This document shows positions 1-8,100 of a stretch of 16,157 bases of DNA, piece after piece (within the stretch, counting starts at the first letter, position 1; every line of letters begins with the position of its first letter). Origin of the DNA: JAHFJU01 sp964354865 (GTDB lineage Bacteria > Patescibacteriota > Gracilibacteria > UBA1369 > UM-FILTER-53-11); contig CAYHBN010000029.1 in assembly GCA_964354865.1 (NCBI GenBank), forward strand, positions 1-16,157, given 5' to 3'. The translations under genes and the position numbers were made by a program. The notes beneath the pieces are model-generated. The model made no database searches and was not told the DNA's origin. It worked only from the letters and a program-made list of their open reading frames with translations.

Positions 1-810
1 ATTAATTGTCGCGATTGGTAAATTTGCGAGGTCTTTTACCGAACTTAACTTCGCATCTGCCGAAAGTGTATATTCGAAGTTTGAAACTTTGAGTGTGCCA
101 AGTGGTAGGCTGAAGTTATTGCCTTTGAGCGCTCCATTAATTTGGTCGAGTGATAGTTTGTAGTCTGACAAACGTTTCGGGTCGAAGGTGACACGTGCCT
201 CATATTCGTCTCCTCCCGAGAGGGTGACGGTGTTTACATTGGCGATTTTTTCGAGTGAGTCTTGAACTTTTTTTGCAAAGGTCCGAAGGTTAAAGCTATC
301 GTATGGGCCGGTTACGACGATAGTCCACACAGGTGAATTGTCGAAAGAAACTTCATTGACAACGGGTTCACTTGCATCGGCCGGAAGTTCGCTTCGCACC
401 GAGGTAACGGCTTCTCGTAGTTTACGAATACTGTCATTTAAATCTTGGTCTGCACGAAATTCGACGCTGACAGTACCGAGCGAATTCAGTGAGTTTGAGG
501 TAACCTGTTTTACGCCACTCAGCGAGACCACTTTGTTCTCAATTTTTTTCACGATCAATTCTTCTACATCTTCTGGTGACGCGCCTGGTAAGGTTGCAAA
601 TACAATGCCAAAGGGAATTTTTACCTCTGGATTCGATTCAAGCGGCAGCGCATTAAACGAAAAATAGCCGAGGACTAAGAGCCCAACGATAATCAATCCT
701 GTTACACGAAAATGGTGAATGAAAAAGTTTAACCAGGTTCGCGAGTCTTTCTCTCGAAATTTTAATTGATCGAGATAGAGAGAGTCTGAAGTTTGGATTT
801 TTTGTTCCAT
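1..810 (-). CDS. RND efflux transporter permease, N-terminal part (cut by window start)
   Basis: The 270 visible residues are the N-terminus of an RND-family (HAE1/AcrB-like) permease, a proton-driven inner-membrane exporter. After about 30 cytoplasmic residues there is one hydrophobic helix (about 37-55). The periplasmic porter region follows, with the family hallmark PGASPEDVE at residues 75-83 and alternating strand/helix text to the end. No stop codon occurs in frame, so the gene continues past position 1. RND permeases are normally about 1000 residues. The start ATG at 810 gives the expected spacing to the first helix. No clear Shine-Dalgarno site precedes it. It lies 28 nt downstream of the stop of the membrane-fusion gene, so the two are surely co-transcribed and form an adaptor-permease pair. 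The substrate cannot be inferred. Confidence 0.93.
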   Translation of the reverse strand, partial: MEQKIQTSDSLYLDQLKFREKDSRTWLNFFIHHFRVTGLIIVGLLVLGYFSFNALPLESNPEVKIPFGIVFATLPGASPEDVEELIVKKIENKVVSLSGVKQVTSNSLNSLGTVSVEFRADQDLNDSIRKLREAVTSVRSELPADASEPVVNEVSFDNSPVWTIVVTGPYDSFNLRTFAKKVQDSLEKIANVNTVTLSGGDEYEARVTFDPKRLSDYKLSLDQINGALKGNNFSLPLGTLKVSNFEYTLSADAKLSSVKDLANLPIATIN

Positions 811-838
811 AAAGTCGGCGGGAATAAGAGTCGAAATA

Positions 839-2236
839 TCAGTCTAATTGTTCAACGGCAACGGTTTGTCCATCAAATACATTCTTTGCGCCATTTAAGA
901 CAACGAGGTCGTTTTCACTCATTCCTTCAATAATTTCTGCGGTGTCTTGAACTATCTCTCCGCGTTTTACAGTTCGTTTGTGGGCAATATTGTTTTCAAC
1001 AACGAACACAAACGTTTCTTCGGTGCTTACGATAACCGAGTCGAGCGGAACGTATAACTTTTTAACCGTAGAGACGAGGGGTTCCGCAGAAAATTCAACA
1101 TCGGCAACGCCGTTTACACGAATCGTATTTACGGGAATTGCAACGGTGATCATAACTTTTTTGCTCAGTGTATCGACTGTAGGCGAAATAGATACAATGC
1201 GTGTTTTTTTAAATTCATCGCCAACGCGAACTTGTACGATTGTCTTGTTATTTATGCGATATGCATCTTCTTCGTTAACGCCGACATCGGCCGTAAGTGA
1301 GCCATTATTTACAATAGTAGCTGATGGAACTTGTGGCGAAACAGGGCTGCCAACTGCGAGGTCGAAGCCAGTTATTACGCCCGATGACTGTGCGCGAACC
1401 ACGAGCGATTCATACTGTGTCTTTGCAACTTCGTACGCACTGCGCGTAAGGTCGGCTTGTGTCTTCGCTTGGCTAAGGGCTCCTTGATTTCTAAGTTGTG
1501 TGGTCGGAATCTGCAACATGCTTTGTTGTTGCGCGTATGACGAAGAGTCGGTGAGTCCTGATTTCTGCAAACCACTTTGTTGTGTTAATTCACTCACGCG
1601 AATTTGAGTCTGCGCAGTGGTGATTCCCGTTTGCGCATCGCTGATTTGTTTCTCGAGCGCTGCAATTTGGGTCTCGTCGGTTGTTGCTTGCCGAGCTACG
1701 TATAAATTCGCAAGAGCATCGCTTAGTCTCGAAACCGTCGATTCAAGTTGTGAACGATTTATATCCAAAACTTGTTGGTCGAGTTGGCTTGCCTGTGTCT
1801 GATTTACCGCAGAGTAATAACCTAAATAGGCTCCACTAAGCGCAACCTGATTTGACTGTGCGGTCGTGTTGTATGTATTAATTGCAGAATTCGCCTGTGT
1901 AAGCGCCACCTTCATTTGAGTCTCAAATTGATGTGGGGTTCCGTTTGCACCACCAATGCGAAATAGGGGAGTACCACTCGCGACGCGAGTACCTTCACGA
2001 ACGAATAGTTCTGAAACAACGCCCGCTGCTGGCGCAATAACAATCGTTGAATTTTTGCCTTCGACCGTGCCACTTGCACGAATAGAGGTGCTTACACGCG
2101 AAGCCGCTTTTACCAATGAAACCGGATACGGCACAACCTCTGGAGTAACCACGACCGGAACTTCACCGCATGCAGTAAGCAAAACTGCCAAAAGGCCGAT
2201 TGTCGCGAAGTGTTTTAGTGTCTTAGTAGTTTGCAT
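839..2236 (-). CDS. RND/HlyD-type membrane-fusion lipoprotein (efflux adaptor)
   Basis: This 465-residue periplasmic adaptor pairs with the downstream permease. The N-terminus is a lipoprotein signal: a short basic start, a hydrophobic core and the lipobox LTAC with Cys23. Residues about 55-95 form the first half of a barrel-sandwich (lipoyl-like) domain, with the segment IAPAAGVVSELFVREGTRV. Residues about 105-275 are Gln/Ala/Ser-rich and helical, as in the coiled-coil hairpin of the family. The second barrel half contains RAQSSGVITGFDLAVGSPV, and beta-barrel and membrane-proximal domains end the protein. Length is typical or slightly long. The start overlaps the end of the upstream metallopeptidase-like gene by 14 nt (2223-2236), which suggests translational coupling. 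No outer-membrane TolC-type partner is visible here. Confidence 0.9.
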   Translation of the reverse strand: MQTTKTLKHFATIGLLAVLLTACGEVPVVVTPEVVPYPVSLVKAASRVSTSIRASGTVEGKNSTIVIAPAAGVVSELFVREGTRVASGTPLFRIGGANGTPHQFETQMKVALTQANSAINTYNTTAQSNQVALSGAYLGYYSAVNQTQASQLDQQVLDINRSQLESTVSRLSDALANLYVARQATTDETQIAALEKQISDAQTGITTAQTQIRVSELTQQSGLQKSGLTDSSSYAQQQSMLQIPTTQLRNQGALSQAKTQADLTRSAYEVAKTQYESLVVRAQSSGVITGFDLAVGSPVSPQVPSATIVNNGSLTADVGVNEEDAYRINNKTIVQVRVGDEFKKTRIVSISPTVDTLSKKVMITVAIPVNTIRVNGVADVEFSAEPLVSTVKKLYVPLDSVIVSTEETFVFVVENNIAHKRTVKRGEIVQDTAEIIEGMSENDLVVLNGAKNVFDGQTVAVEQLD

Positions 2237-3149
2237 TTGTGTACGTGGTAAAAAAAGTTTTTAAGTTAAAGGGAATTACCGTCGCATCGTACTGACGGTG
2301 AGCAGTGTCTCTATAATCAACTACTGAGTCGTTGCCATATTCAACTCCACCAAATACGCGGTACTTCATAAACTCGTATTTCGCCTTCATAGAAGAGTTT
2401 GCCTGTGCCAAAACGCGGAACGATGAACCATGAATGCGGTAAAACATATACGTTTCGGCAAAGTCTTCAAAGGGATCGCTCATGGCGTAGAGTGAAACGA
2501 AGTCGGTATCTACGGCAGATTTTTTTCGAGCAGTCGCGCTATTCCAGCTAATGCGGTAAAAGGCCAAACTTGCGTCGTCTGTAGCTACCTCTTTTCCAAA
2601 ATCGAAGAATCCGCTGTGACCGGTTTTCACAAATCCTGTTAGATATGATGCATCTACCACGTGACCAACTTCGTGAGTAAAGACGGCTGCAAGTTCGTAA
2701 TTGTCGACATTTAAACAGCGAAGAATAATCACGCCATCACCTCCTAATCCACGGCGACCATCGGTTGTGTAATACAAGGTAAGTTCACGAAGATTTCGAA
2801 TGTGTTCTTGTGGAAGTTTTGTAAGAGTCTGGTATACGATCGAACGGCAGGTTCTGGTCGAGTTAATTGTGGGGTGGCTATCTTTGCGGTAATCGGTGCC
2901 GGGGCGAAGCGTAATTCCTGTTTTTGAAAGTTGCTGAGCGAAATAGTCATCTTGTGCAACGGCTGCCTTACGAGCTATTGCGCGAACAGAAGCCAATGTT
3001 TTGTAATTAACAGATTTGGCAGCGTGAAGTTGTGAAATTTCACTGTTTGGGGCTTCACTAATAGGATTCGAAGCCACCTCAGTAGTCGGAGTTTGGCTTA
3101 TTAATAAGGATATTATGGCTGCTGCGACAAGGAGTTGTTGTATAAACAT
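2223..3149 (-). CDS. Exported HExxH zinc metallopeptidase-like protein
   Basis: This 308-residue protein has an N-terminal hydrophobic segment (about residues 4-19), so it is probably secreted or membrane-anchored. A Ser/Thr/Pro/Asn-rich linker follows. The catalytic signature of a gluzincin-type metallopeptidase is visible: FTHEVGHVVD, with HEVGH at 159-163. About 65 residues later comes DPFEDFAETY (225-234), which supplies a Glu (228 or 232) as the probable third zinc ligand, as in the anthrax-lethal-factor-like clan. The segment RGLGGDGVIIL upstream of HExxH fits the edge strand of such folds. The substrate is unknown. It is the first gene of the efflux operon and overlaps the adaptor gene by 14 nt. 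The start at 3149 has no Shine-Dalgarno site but lies about 11 nt from the predicted transcription start. Confidence 0.8.
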   Translation of the reverse strand: MFIQQLLVAAAIISLLISQTPTTEVASNPISEAPNSEISQLHAAKSVNYKTLASVRAIARKAAVAQDDYFAQQLSKTGITLRPGTDYRKDSHPTINSTRTCRSIVYQTLTKLPQEHIRNLRELTLYYTTDGRRGLGGDGVIILRCLNVDNYELAAVFTHEVGHVVDASYLTGFVKTGHSGFFDFGKEVATDDASLAFYRISWNSATARKKSAVDTDFVSLYAMSDPFEDFAETYMFYRIHGSSFRVLAQANSSMKAKYEFMKYRVFGGVEYGNDSVVDYRDTAHRQYDATVIPFNLKTFFTTYTNANY

Positions 3150-3166
3150 AGGTAATTGAAGGCGTT

Positions 3167-3195
3167 ACTGTAACAGATAAGATTCTGTCTGTCAA
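3167..3195 (-). promoter_or_regulatory. Sigma70-type promoter of the efflux operon
   Basis: On the minus strand TTGACA (3195-3190), a 17-nt spacer and TACAGT (3172-3167) lie just upstream of the metallopeptidase-like gene. The -35 is a perfect match and the -10 matches at four of six positions. Transcription should start near 3160, leaving a leader of only about 11 nt before ATG 3149 and no Shine-Dalgarno site. Confidence 0.75.
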
Positions 3196-3248
3196 GGGCT
3201 ATGGGCGCAATGCCTCTAAACCTGAAATAATTCTGAAATTTGAACAAG

Positions 3249-3277
3249 AAAAAGCCCCCTAATTGTAGTAAGGGGGC
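3249..3277 (-). terminator. Intrinsic terminator of the GC-rich unit
   Basis: On the minus strand a perfect 7-bp stem GCCCCCT/AGGGGGC (3277-3271 with 3260-3254) has a 10-nt loop and is followed by five T (3253-3249). It lies about 150 nt downstream of the GC-rich membrane-protein gene and ends that transcript before the efflux promoter. Confidence 0.85.
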
Positions 3278-3428
3278 ATACAGGAGCGCAAAACGCGCGA
3301 GGGGAGGCGGAATTAACCGCTTACCTAGGCCGTGAGGCGCAAACAAAATCGGGAGAGACCCGCGCAACCGGTTGGCGACCGGAAGGCGGTGACAGTGGGG
3401 GGCTGAATTGCCGCTCCCACCTGCACTT
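3278..3428 (-). other. Run of five GC-rich hairpins in the 3' region of the GC-rich unit
   Basis: The 150 nt between the stop codon and the terminator hold consecutive inverted repeats. They are GTGGG/CCCAC with an inner GGC/GCC (3395-3420), CCGGT/ACCGG (3368-3382), CGGG/CCCG (3350-3362), GCGG/CCGC (3307-3320) and GCGC/GCGC (3286-3298). A further CCTGCA/TGCAGG stem (3420-3439) spans the stop codon itself. No open reading frame worth calling lies here. It could be a structured 3' UTR, a processed small RNA, or the end of a mobile element. The hairpins are directly visible; the role is unknown. Confidence 0.55.
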
Positions 3429-3992
3429 TTACATGCAGGCGAGGGCGGCGAAGCCGCTCAACTTCAAGGTCCAGACGAGCCAAGGCTGAGCCTTGATCTC
3501 ATCGGTTCCTTCGAAGTCGAACAACATATTCAGCCAGAGGGCCGTGATGGCCCAAAATGGCATTGAGTCCAGCGGCCACGATTGCCGCGAGAACACCAGG
3601 AAGACGGATGACGCAAAAAGGATCATCCCGCCTCCCATCGCCATTTTCCCCAACAAATTGTCGCTCCATCGCGGCCCAAAAAACCAGAGGACAAACATCC
3701 CGATGGCGAGGAGGGCATTCGTCCACCAGCCACCGAAGCCGACGGGGCCGAAGCTCATTGCTCGGCCCATGAACGCGGGCACCATCAGCTGCAGCATCGC
3801 TGCGGCCAAAAGCACCCACGTCTCGGTTCGCCGGTTGGCCCGCGTCATCCAGACCCAGGTCAGCCCTGCGAAAACCGCGAGGCCGAGCCAGAAGACCCAG
3901 CTCCAAGAAATTGCCGAAGCAACCTCCTGAATGGTCTCGCCGCCAGTCGTGGAACCAGTTGAGGAGACGCCGCCGAACTTGAAGTGAGCCAT
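3429..3992 (-). CDS. Trp-rich polytopic membrane protein of unknown function, GC-rich
   Basis: This 187-residue protein is not recognised. It has a short polar Gly/Ser/Thr N-terminus and then five or six hydrophobic helices (about 31-50, 58-76, 90-107, 115-134, 143-158, possibly 172-187). About 15 tryptophans make up 8% of residues. The start at 3992 is preferred over an in-frame ATG at 4040 because AAAGGAG lies 7 nt upstream, the clearest Shine-Dalgarno site in the window. Codons are strongly GC-ending (GGC, CTC, GCC, GTC, TTC), and a sampled 60-nt line is about 62% GC against roughly 38% in a sampled line of the neighbouring cluster. This supports real coding in this frame and suggests transfer from another genome. 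It is the only gene between its own promoter and terminator. Confidence 0.75.
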   Translation of the reverse strand: MAHFKFGGVSSTGSTTGGETIQEVASAISWSWVFWLGLAVFAGLTWVWMTRANRRTETWVLLAAAMLQLMVPAFMGRAMSFGPVGFGGWWTNALLAIGMFVLWFFGPRWSDNLLGKMAMGGGMILFASSVFLVFSRQSWPLDSMPFWAITALWLNMLFDFEGTDEIKAQPWLVWTLKLSGFAALACM

Positions 3993-4036
3993 TGTGTGGC
4001 TCCTTTCTTTTTTGGGGAAAATCACTGTTTTTGAAG

Positions 4037-4125
4037 ACACCCGGGAAAAACGCCCACTTTAATGTCCAAACCGGCCGATATTAATGTGCGGCCGCTCATC
4101 GGTAAAGTAAGCCTTTTTCCCGTGT
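4037..4125 (-). ncRNA. Candidate structured 5' leader RNA (long nested stem)
   Basis: In the transcribed leader of the GC-rich gene two arms pair over about 89 nt. Plus-strand coordinates, outermost first: 4037-4040 with 4122-4125, 4043-4050 with 4114-4121 (eight pairs, GGGAAAAA/TTTTTCCC), 4052-4053 with 4111-4112, 4056-4061 with 4103-4108 (ACTTTA/TAAAGT) and 4075-4079 with 4098-4102 (CCGAT/ATCGG). That is about 25 pairs, interrupted by one mismatch and small bulges. Its 3' end lies about 33 nt before the Shine-Dalgarno site. A second copy of the UUUUCCC arm (4014-4021) could compete for the same partner. No known riboswitch class is recognised. Confidence 0.5.
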
Positions 4126-4204
4126 GTTTCTCTCCCGTTTATGGGCATACAGCAACGGTTTCTGCCGTACTTATGCCACAATCGATGTAAAAGATCGAAG
4201 GTGT

Positions 4205-4233
4205 ATAGTATAACAAAACGTATAAAATGTCAA
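4205..4233 (-). promoter_or_regulatory. Promoter of the GC-rich unit
   Basis: On the minus strand TTGACA (4233-4228), a 17-nt spacer and TACTAT (4210-4205) form a strong sigma70-type promoter. A shifted TATACT gives a 15-nt spacer. Transcription would start near 4198, giving a leader of about 205 nt. An inverted repeat ATCTG/CAGAT (4239-4254) lies 5 nt upstream of the -35 and could be an operator or a weak terminator for the preceding cluster. Confidence 0.7.
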
Positions 4234-4261
4234 ATTCGATCTGTAAAATCAGATTTATAGT

Positions 4262-4301
4262 AATTGAGCCCTGTCCCCAGTATTTTCTTATATACTCAAT
4301 T
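4262..4301. repeat. Inverted repeat over the 3' end of the four-gene cluster
   Basis: AATTGAG (4262-4268) and CTCAATT (4295-4301) form a 7-bp inverted repeat enclosing 26 nt, and it overlaps the stop codon of the last cluster gene. It may fold at the end of the cluster mRNA. No T-run follows, so it is not a standard intrinsic terminator. Confidence 0.3.
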
Positions 4302-5189
4302 CGATAGCGATTGCTCCATAGCATCTATAACAAGTTCTTTATCTTCTGGCGTTTTTACACATTCCGCCAATAACTTTGCAGCTTGCCTAAAATAGGCACG
4401 TATTACCATATTTGTACTTTTTTTATGCACTTTATATGAATTTTCGACATATGCTTTGTCTGCATGCAGCTTTATTAATAAATCGAGCTGCAATTTGGTG
4501 ACTGCGTTGAAACGATCTACATCGTATCTCGCTTTACTTAAGACAATATTATCATTTTCATCTTTAGGTATTGGTAATGTTTCTTCAAATGCCTTTACTA
4601 TTTTGTTTGTCATTATTGGTAACGTTTTCATGAGTAACTCAGTTCTATTAGCTCTCGTTATGTCGTTAGATTTATCTAATCTTTCATCATGTGGTTGTAC
4701 GAGTGGTGCTTCTTTCACCGAATCATCGAGCTCAACAGCAGGATCAAATCCACTCTTCTTTATTGCATAGACTGCATTTGTGAACATTTCGGTTAGCTGT
4801 TCTTCATTTAATCCCTCAGCTACCGCCCTAAAAAAATAAGTTTTCGGCATATCTTTAAAGAAATCATTTAGATATTGTTTTCTCGCACTTTCACCCGGTT
4901 CAAGCGGTTTTGCCGGATCATCCGCTAAAATGTCATCTCTCATTTTTGCCAACTTATCAATAATTGCATTTCGAATATCGTCATCGAGATAATCAATATG
5001 CACATTTTTGCTTCGCTCTTCTACCGGATCAATTTTATTTGGATCAAGCTGAGATAGTGCCATGCGAGCTGCGGTTTTAGCAATTTCGTTTTGTGCCTCA
5101 GCTTCTCGTGCGGCTGCATCTCTTTCAAAAATACCTCCAAGAGGAGCCTTGAGCATTTTGCACGCCGGTGTCTCGCAATTTTCTCCCAT
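4296..5189 (-). CDS. Cluster protein 4: soluble, helical, unknown function
   Basis: This 297-residue protein matches no family I recognise. It has no signal peptide or membrane helix. The text is highly charged and alpha-helical throughout, with an acidic, Ala/Glu-rich N-terminal third and a basic, helical C-terminal half (about 180-297). The N-terminus has two cysteines close together (C5 and C10). It starts 6 nt after the stop of the 1048-residue gene with no Shine-Dalgarno site, so translation is probably coupled. It is the last gene of the four-gene cluster and probably binds or regulates its membrane-anchored neighbour; that is inference from position only. Confidence 0.75.
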   Translation of the reverse strand: MGENCETPACKMLKAPLGGIFERDAAAREAEAQNEIAKTAARMALSQLDPNKIDPVEERSKNVHIDYLDDDIRNAIIDKLAKMRDDILADDPAKPLEPGESARKQYLNDFFKDMPKTYFFRAVAEGLNEEQLTEMFTNAVYAIKKSGFDPAVELDDSVKEAPLVQPHDERLDKSNDITRANRTELLMKTLPIMTNKIVKAFEETLPIPKDENDNIVLSKARYDVDRFNAVTKLQLDLLIKLHADKAYVENSYKVHKKSTNMVIRAYFRQAAKLLAECVKTPEDKELVIDAMEQSLSN

Positions 5190-5195
5190 ATAAAA

Positions 5196-8100
5196 TTAGT
5201 TAGTTTGTTTTACCCACTCTTCGGCTGCTTCACGAGTTGTAGGTTTAGGAATCATTTTATTAGCAGTAAGTTTTTCACCGTCGGCACAGCGCTCGAGTTT
5301 TTTCTGAATAACCTTAATGATTTTCGTTTTAATCGTTGTTTTTGTTGCAGCAGACAAATTCTGCGGATCACCCGTCACAGGATCTTTTTCCATGTATTCT
5401 TGCGTATTGAATGACCAAATCATGAGTAAGTCTTGATACACCTCGTAACGATCTGCATTAAGCGGTGCGAGTGGATCTTTCCAGCTGAGCGCATCTGCCT
5501 TAAAGTTTGCTCCAATCATCGCCATGTATTCATTAAACATCTCTTTATATCCTGCATTATGGTATCCAACTCGTTCAAGTTCTTGCATGTACCCTTCAAA
5601 TTTATCTTTTCGCATTTCTTCCGGCGCACTATGTATCTTTGACTCAAGATTATTTAGTTCTCTAGTGGTATTAAAAATAGTTGCGGTATACACTTTGTCC
5701 ATTTCGCTTGCAGATTTACCTGCTAATTGAAGCTTATATCTTTCAAGCATCTCGTCCTTTTTAAAATCGAGCAATGTTTTCCATTTTCTATCTTTAATAG
5801 GACCAGTAATCGAGCCGTCTTTTGCTCGATCTAATATTGTTTCATCGGTGGTATTAATGACGTGTTCAAGGCTCATGAAGGGATTAAGGAATTCTCGAGA
5901 ATTGTAAATTTGTGCTGCTTTTGTATTCAAGAACTCTTCGCCGCCATTTGCGGCTGTAATGTGTAGCGCAGTAAGGCTGGGTTCAGGCAAACCCGTAACA
6001 TCGTTTATAAACGCAAAACCTAGATTAATTTTATTGTTAGGAGTTCCCGCAAGAGAACGTGGCACCATATACGTAATAAGTCCGCCAATGGTAACTTTAA
6101 TTTTATAACTTGTTCCATCGGGCTCTACGCCAAGGATTTTTACCGGTAAATCTTCAATCGGTTTAAATGCAGTATCTTTTTTAATAGTTTCTTGAAGGAT
6201 TGCTTCGAGGTTGTCTTTTGCCAGGTTTTCAATCTCTTCGAGCGGCTTACCATTTATCAAGAATGATGCTTTGCCCGTTTTATCGAACTTCATGAGCGCC
6301 TCAACTGGTTTGTTGTCATACGCAACGCCGCCTTCTGCATAGACCGGCGCATCGACGCCAACTAAATACCAGGTTCCCTTTGTTGGATCCCATTTAATAT
6401 TTTTATTTGCGAGAAATTGTGTTGCAGTAGGATTTTCCAAAAGTGCATTTGCATACGCTATTTTTGCTTTGTTTGTGGCGACTGCATCAATTTTATCATT
6501 GTGTTTTTTGTTTCCACGAATATCTTTTGCTCCATCAAATTTTTCTGCGTCTGCGCCTTCACCAATGGTTATATAGTGGTGTCCCGTCTCGTCGGTTTTA
6601 TCGAGGAGTGGGAATCCCGGAACTCCTTTAACGGTAACAAGGCCTGCACCCGAATTTGGAGCATAACTTGTAACAGTGCCATGCAAGTATGGTTCCATCA
6701 CTTTTTCGAGCTTTCCTTGCTCAAGAGCAGAGAGCCTTTCTTTAACAAATTCTTTAACTTTTGGTGCGTATTTGTTATAGGTATTTGCCAAGTATTCTCC
6801 CGAAGGAGTGACTACTTCATCATCCATAAAACTATAAAATTTCCCGCTTATTTCAACGACATACGGAGCCGCAGTATCTTTTAGCCAATCAACACTTGCG
6901 AGTGCCGCATATTTTACGCCACCGGTTACTCTATTTATGGCAAGTTTTGCATCTTCTTTTTCAGCAAGCTCTTTATATCCTTTATGGCCAATATCCGGGT
7001 CAAAATTTTCATTTACGATAACTTGCAGTAGTGATTGATTGCTTCGGCCAACAGAACCGCGGTTATATTTATCTTCAAAGTATGCGAGTTTTTGACTTTT
7101 ATCGCGTAGCGCATTTTCGGTAACTTCTTTTAATTCACCTCTATTTATCTGTGACTCATCAGTAATGCCTTTTTCTAACATGTACTTTGTTTTCACCTGA
7201 TTTGCAGCAGTTTTCTCGACGACTTTATCAATGATTTTATAGAGCGCTTCGCCATTAATAATACCCGGAGCTAAACCTAAACGCGTAATATCTATTTTTC
7301 TTTCAGTTGTGTTTATGTCAGATGCATCTCTATAAAGGTCATATAAATGACGCATATCGAGATTCATACACGTCGTGAGTGCAGTGAGCATTGTTTTATC
7401 ATCGGCCATTCCTTGTTCGTAACAATAGTTTCTAATAAAAGGATCTTCAACATCGGGTACACCAACATCGGTACCGGTTCCAAATCTATTCAATAGCGTT
7501 TTTCCGTCTGCAGAAAAGGCTCCTGAAAGAAGGTTAATACCGCCGAGCATTCCTGCCAACAGCGCGGCATCTCCGTATTTCATTTCTTCAGCGAAGGGGA
7601 GCGTATCGTCTTTTTTGCCCCATGCCCAAAATACGACAGCTCCAACGGCACCAGCGATAAGCAGTGATTCTGTGGGTGAGGCACGATTCCAAGAATTTTT
7701 AAAGTTGTTAACGTATCCGTTCAGAGTATGGCCTTGAAGTGGCGTTTTTGACTGCTTTTCAAGTGCGGCTTTCGCCATGTTCTCTGCATCGACGCGAGCT
7801 TGTAAGTTATCGATAATTTTTGCCAAAACATCGTCGCTGGCTTGCCACATTGGTGTATTTGGTGGTGCTTTTAGCCCTTCTACGAAAGCTTTTCGGCCTT
7901 TTCCGAGTGGCATCAATACGGTACCATTCATGTCGTCGAATAACGATACGACATCTTCACGGTGAGCACGCCACAAGGTAAAATCATTCAATCCATTAGC
8001 ACCTTCGCGATTTCGGTTGTCTCTCATTGCCGTGTGAATGCGCACTAACTCCGGAGAATTTTTAAATGTGTTCACATATTCAATTGCTTCGCCCTCTTCA

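Noticed and set aside
338..667. Plus-strand open frame of 109 codons
   Set aside because: It lies opposite the clear RND permease frame, which carries family motifs; its Ser/Thr-rich text is typical of an antisense shadow.
3493..3930. Plus-strand and alternative minus-strand open frames in the GC-rich island
   Set aside because: High GC leaves few stop codons in all frames. Only the minus frame 3429-3992 has a Shine-Dalgarno site, coherent membrane helices and GC-rich third positions.
3278..4198. The whole GC-rich unit as one large structured noncoding RNA (RNase P, tmRNA or similar)
   Set aside because: No conserved core of a known large RNA was seen, and the 187-codon frame shows coding-type third-position bias, membrane helices and a good ribosome-binding site.
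4268..4284. CCCTGTCCCCAGTATTTT text resembling ends of IS200/REP-associated transposase elements
   Set aside because: The resemblance is a short string recalled from memory. No second end, hairpin set or transposase gene is present, so it is not called a mobile element.
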